From: Drosophila miranda
Taxonomy: Eukaryota > Arthropoda > Insecta > Diptera > Drosophilidae
Assembly: GCF_003369915.1 (NCBI RefSeq)
Contig: NW_022881603.1
Span: 24,970,264 to 25,034,263 of the forward strand
Reading direction: 5' to 3'
Length of the DNA stretch: 64,000 nucleotides
Shown in pieces: positions 59,938 through 64,000 of this stretch (position 1 is its first letter; each line of letters starts with the position of its first letter). The notes beneath the pieces are model-generated. The model saw only the letters and a list, made by a program, of their open reading frames with translations, was not told where the DNA came from and did no database searches. The translations under genes and the position numbers were made by a program.

Positions 59938-62900
59938 ATGTCAACAGCCAAGGCCCAGGAATATGACTGCACTGCCAAGTGTACATGTCGCCAACATGGA
60001 AACAGCACTACAGCCGCACTCACAAAGCGCTCAATCGACAATCAAAATCTGGGAGCGTTCATCTTCAAGACCTGCGGAAAATTCGCCAACATCATAGATG
60101 ACCTGGTAAGGGGAGCCCTAAGTGATCGCCTGTGTGCACTGACACTATTAAATTTCCCCAGGGCCGCTCAGCTGTGCACATGTCAGCTTCGGTGGCGCGA
60201 TATGAGATTCTGGAGTGGCTTTTGAACCACGGAGCGTACATTAACGGACTCGATTACGAGTCTGGCAGTAGTCCCTTGCACAGGGCCTTGTACTATGGCT
60301 CCATAGACTGTGCTGTGCTTCTGCTGCGCTATGGGGCAAGTCTGGAACTGCTAGACGAAGACACACGGTTTCCGCTGCAAGCCATCTGCCGCAAGTGCGA
60401 CGAAGATTTCACCACAGAGTCTCAGTGAGTCCATCCAGAGCTACATACAAGCAGTCCTAAACTAACCAATTCTGTCGCCGTGCAGGAACGATGTTCTCGT
60501 CTGGGGCTCCAATAAGAACTATAACCTCGGCATTGGCAACGAGCAGAACACCAATGCTCCTCAGGCAGTGGATTTCTTTCGGAAGTCCAACATCTGGATA
60601 GAGCAAGTAGCATTGGGAGCCTATCACAGTCTTTTTTGCGACAAGAAGGGTCATCTCTATGCCGTCGGCCATGGCAAGGGTGGACGTCTGGGCATTGGTG
60701 TGGAGAACAGCTTGCCGGCGCCGAAGCGTGTGAAGGTCTCTTCGAAGCTGAACGACGATTCCATCATGTGCATAAGTGTCTCCCGACAACACTCTCTGCT
60801 GCTCACGCGTCGTTCGCTGGTATTTGCCTGCGGCATCAACACCGACCATCAGCTGGGAGTGCGAGATGCGCCCGAGAATCTGACACAGTTCAGGGAGGTT
60901 GTCGCATTACGTGACAATGGGGCCATCGACCTGCTGCATGTGATCGCCTGCGACCAGCACTCCATTGCCTACAGCACCAAGTGTGTATACGTCTGGGGTG
61001 CCAATCAGGGGCAATTTGGCATAAGTCGCACCACAGTCATTATTATGGCGCCCACATTGGTGAGTCTTTCTATATATTTAGATGAATATAGAACGTAAAC
61101 ATACAAGCCCTTGGTAATATTTCAGATAAAACTACCTGCGCGAACTTCAATCCGCTTTGTGGAAGCTAACAATGCAGCCACGGTAATTTACACAGAGGAG
61201 AAGATGATTACGTTATTTTATGGTGACAAGATTAGATACATTAAGACTCCTAAGTCAGTTTTACCTATTATTTATTCCCATATTATTATTGATGTACATG
61301 TTCTTTTCTTCAGCTACGAAGATCTCAAAAGCATTGCGGTGATAGGCGGTCATTTAAAGAGCTCCACGAAAGGATCTGCAGCAGCCCTAAAGCTATTGAT
61401 GCTCACTGAGACGAATGTGGTGTTCCTGTGGTACGAGAATACACAGCAATTTTACAGGTGAGTTATTCCGGATCCCTAATAACCTTTAACCACACAACAA
61501 TTATCCTTCCAGGTGTAATTTTTCGCCAATACGCCTGCCTGAGATTAAAAAGATCCTGTACAAGTGCAATCAAGTCCTAATACTATCTTTGGACGGCTGC
61601 GTCTATCGCGGCAAGTGCAATCAGATAGCCGTGCCAGCCGTCATGCTGGAAGAGAAATCCAAGCCCAATATGGATATATGGCACAACAACGATCAGAATC
61701 GCACGGAGATTTCAAGAGAGCATGTGATCCGCATCGAGCTGCAGCGTTTCCCAATATTGATCGTGCTACCGATATCTTTTGCGACGAGAGCTTCTCCTCG
61801 TTCGCCGTGCTGCAAGAGTCTCTTATGAAGTACTTCCGCAAGCCCCCACTGCCACGCAGGGAGCAAGAAGCTCTACCATGAAACCTGCGAATCGGATGCC
61901 GTGCACGATGTCGTCTTCCATGTGGATGGGGAGCGCTTTGCGGCCCACAAGTTTATCCTGTATAGTCGCGCACCAGGCCTCAGGGAGCTCACTCGCATCT
62001 ACTTGGACAAGGATGTCTATCTAAATTATGAAAATCTCACGGGGAAGATGTTTGAGCTGATCCTAAAGTATATCTACACCAGTTACTGGCCAGCAGAGGA
62101 TGGTAAGTCGAAATTTATTCTGCATGGGAAAGCTTTTTTAAATGCTGTGTTCCTTCTTTTAGATATCGACTGCATCCAGGAGAGTCTGGGACCCGCCAAC
62201 CCTCGGGAGCGAATTCGAGCCTGCGAAATGTTTATCCCTCACTTGGAGATGTTTCAATTGGTCGATCTAGCCAGATACTTGCAGAGCTACGTACGAGATA
62301 ATCAATTTCCCATACCTAGTACCCGGCAGCGTTTCAATCGGCTGCATCGCTCAGACTATCCAGAGGTCTACGATGTGCGAATCGTGTGCGAGGATTCGAA
62401 GGTTCTGGAGGCCCATAAATGCATGCTGGTGTCACGCTTGGAGTACTTTCAAATGATGTTCACGACCTCGCGGGCCGAGCGCACTACAGTCAACATGGAG
62501 GGTGTGCCCGCTGAGTACATGGAGCCAGTCCTGGACTATCTATACAGCCTGGATACAGAGGCATTCTGCAAGCAGAACTATACGGAAACCTTTCTCTACA
62601 ACATGGTCACGTTCTGCGATCAGTACTTCATTGAATCGCTGCAGAACGTTTGCGAATCGCTTATTCTAGGCAAGATCAGCATACGGAAGTGCGGCGAGAT
62701 GTTGGACTTTGCCGCGATGTACAACTGCAAGCTGCTGCACAAGGGATGCATGGACTTCATCTGCCACAACCTGGCCAGAGTTCTCTGCTACCGCAGCATC
62801 GAACAGTGCGATGAGGCGACTCTCAAATGCCTTAACGACCATTACCGTAAGATGTTCTCCAATGTCTTCGACTACCGCCAGATCACGCCCTTCTCGGAGG

Positions 62901-63882
62901 CCATAGAAGATGAACTGCTGCTTAGTTTTGTCGTTGACTGCGATATTGACCTGGACTATCGAATGGACCCGGTTTGTGTGCCGTACTGTTACTTCCCCTA
63001 AATATCTCTTTTCTTTTTCAGGAAACAAAGCTAAAAGCGGCAGCTGAGCTTAAGCAGAAGGACTTGCGGAGGCAAGACGCCCGTCACTACTACGAACAGC
63101 AGGCCATATCCAGCATGATGAGATCGCTGAGCGTAAGTGAGTCTGCATCTGGCCCTGAGGCGACTACCGGACCGCACCGACCGGACCGGAAAGCACTCGA
63201 AGCGAGGGCAAGAACTGGTCTCGTGTGGTGGACAAAAAGGAACAGAAACGAAAGCTAGCCGACACTGCCCTGAAAGTGAACAACACACTTAAGCTGGAAG
63301 AGCCACCGAGGCCAGAGCTAGAGGTCATTGAAAGGGCTCCCATTAAGGAACAAACGCCACCGCCAACCTCCCCTGCAGAAGAGACCAGTACGCCGCTGAG
63401 TAAGAGCTACAATCTGGATCTCAGCTCCCTGACGCCCCAGTCGCAGAAACTGTCGCAGAAGCAACGGAAACGGCTGTCCTCCGAATTGAAGAGCTGGCGT
63501 TCGCCTCTGGTGGAGCAAGAGCCCACCACTCCTGTGGTTGTGCCGAATGCCTGGGGCTTGCCACCCGCCACTCCGTCGAGTAGTTCCTTTAGCGACTCAC
63601 CAGCAACAGGCAGCCTTTCGGACCCCACCTCCTTTGCCAATATGATGCGAGGCCAAGCGGCTGCCGCAAAGTTTCTCGAGGATCCTCGCCGATGAGCGAC
63701 GACAGCGGGAGTCCTTCGAAAGGATGCGGAACAAGTCACTGGCCCACACACAGATCGAGGAGACAGCCATTGCCGAGTTGCGTGAATTTTACAACGTGGA
63801 CAATACCGATGACGAGACAATAACCATTGAACGCAAGTCCAGACCCACAGGCATCAACTTCAGTACTTGGTTGAAGCACTGA
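59938..63882 (+). pseudogene. IBTK: IBTK homologue, frameshifted copy
   Basis: Homologue of inhibitor of Bruton tyrosine kinase, in human a BTB adaptor for Cullin-3 ubiquitin ligase. Eight exons: 59,938-60,105, 60,162-60,424, 60,486-61,059, 61,126-61,253, 61,314-61,457, 61,513-62,102, 62,163-62,971 and 63,022-63,882. Order: ankyrin repeats (HMSASVARYEILEWLLNHGA), RCC1 repeats (VLVWGSNKNYNLGIG, AVGHGKGGRLGIG, VYVWGANQGQFGI), BTB 1 (HDVVFHVDGERFAAHKFIL), BTB 2 (YDVRIVCEDSKVLEAHKCML), the linker KLSQKQRK shared with human IBTK, and the C-terminus TQIEETAIAELREFY. The frame changes near 61,748, returns near 61,862, changes near 63,165 and again near 63,685. The first pair would create a TGA at 61,826. 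Splice sites are kept, though the exon 7 donor GTTTGT is weak. Recent loss of function or base-call indels could both explain it. Confidence 0.8.
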
Positions 63883-64000
63883 ATGTGGTATATCACATAT
63901 CACCCCTGAGGCTTCTGTCTAGTCGGATATTTAGAGATCAGAATTAGTCGCCCAAAGGAAAGGAACGTTTTCTAATGTGGGATTTGTGGTGCTTCTAGAA
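63883..64000 (+). other. 3' flank of IBTK homologue
   Basis: Probably 3' UTR. No AATAAA is visible before the window edge. Confidence 0.4.

Overview
The window is Drosophila genomic DNA. Introns are short (about 50-75 bp) with GTAAGT-type donors. A Prmt5 homologue (csul) lies at the left edge and an IBTK homologue at the right edge. Everything between them, and the far left end, is transposon-derived or repeated. The repeat units carry the DINE-1/INE-1 hallmarks: a GTCC/GTCT microsatellite, the block reading AGAATATATATACTTTATGG followed by GGTCGGAAACG, and sub-terminal TATACCCGATACT inverted repeats. Together with a LOA-clade retrotransposon, this suggests the obscura group. csul is on Muller element C in D. 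melanogaster (from memory). Muller C is the neo-sex chromosome of D. miranda, so a degenerating neo-Y or other heterochromatic block is a reasonable but unproven reading.

Layout. 1-2,220 is a decayed BEL/Pao retrotransposon fragment on the minus strand. 2,327-2,600 is a short tandem repeat ending in a palindrome. 2,820-4,450 (minus) is csul/Prmt5 without its first third, cut off where the repeat array begins, and with a Gly-to-Arg change in the SAM-binding loop. 4,449-38,747 is a head-to-tail array of about 24 DINE-1-like units of about 1.1 kb. It is interrupted seven times by the same 1.4-kb segment, which carries a small two- or three-exon gene for a His/Gln/Asp-rich protein of about 200 aa. 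I do not recognise this protein. Four copies keep their splice sites and frame; three have lost the first donor.

38,748-53,283 is a nest of inverted and direct copies of one unrecognised foldback-like element. Arms of about 240-bp direct repeats flank a GC-rich body with intron-like signals. Two convergent copies of a large low-complexity ORF (acidic N-terminus, poly-Gln, Ala/Thr/Glu repeats) form a palindrome centred near 47.0 kb. 53,284 to about 58,250 (minus) is a LOA-clade non-LTR retrotransposon with ORF1, endonuclease, reverse transcriptase and RNase H, broken by frameshifts. 58,250-59,937 is AT-rich with degenerate repeats. 59,938-63,882 (plus) is the IBTK homologue (ankyrin, RCC1, two BTB domains), with intron structure preserved but four apparent frameshifts.

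Both single-copy genes are damaged, several transposon classes are nested, and one small gene has been amplified. The small gene and its DINE spacers appear to have spread by unequal exchange, because neighbouring copies share private changes. No RNA genes or CRISPR arrays were seen.
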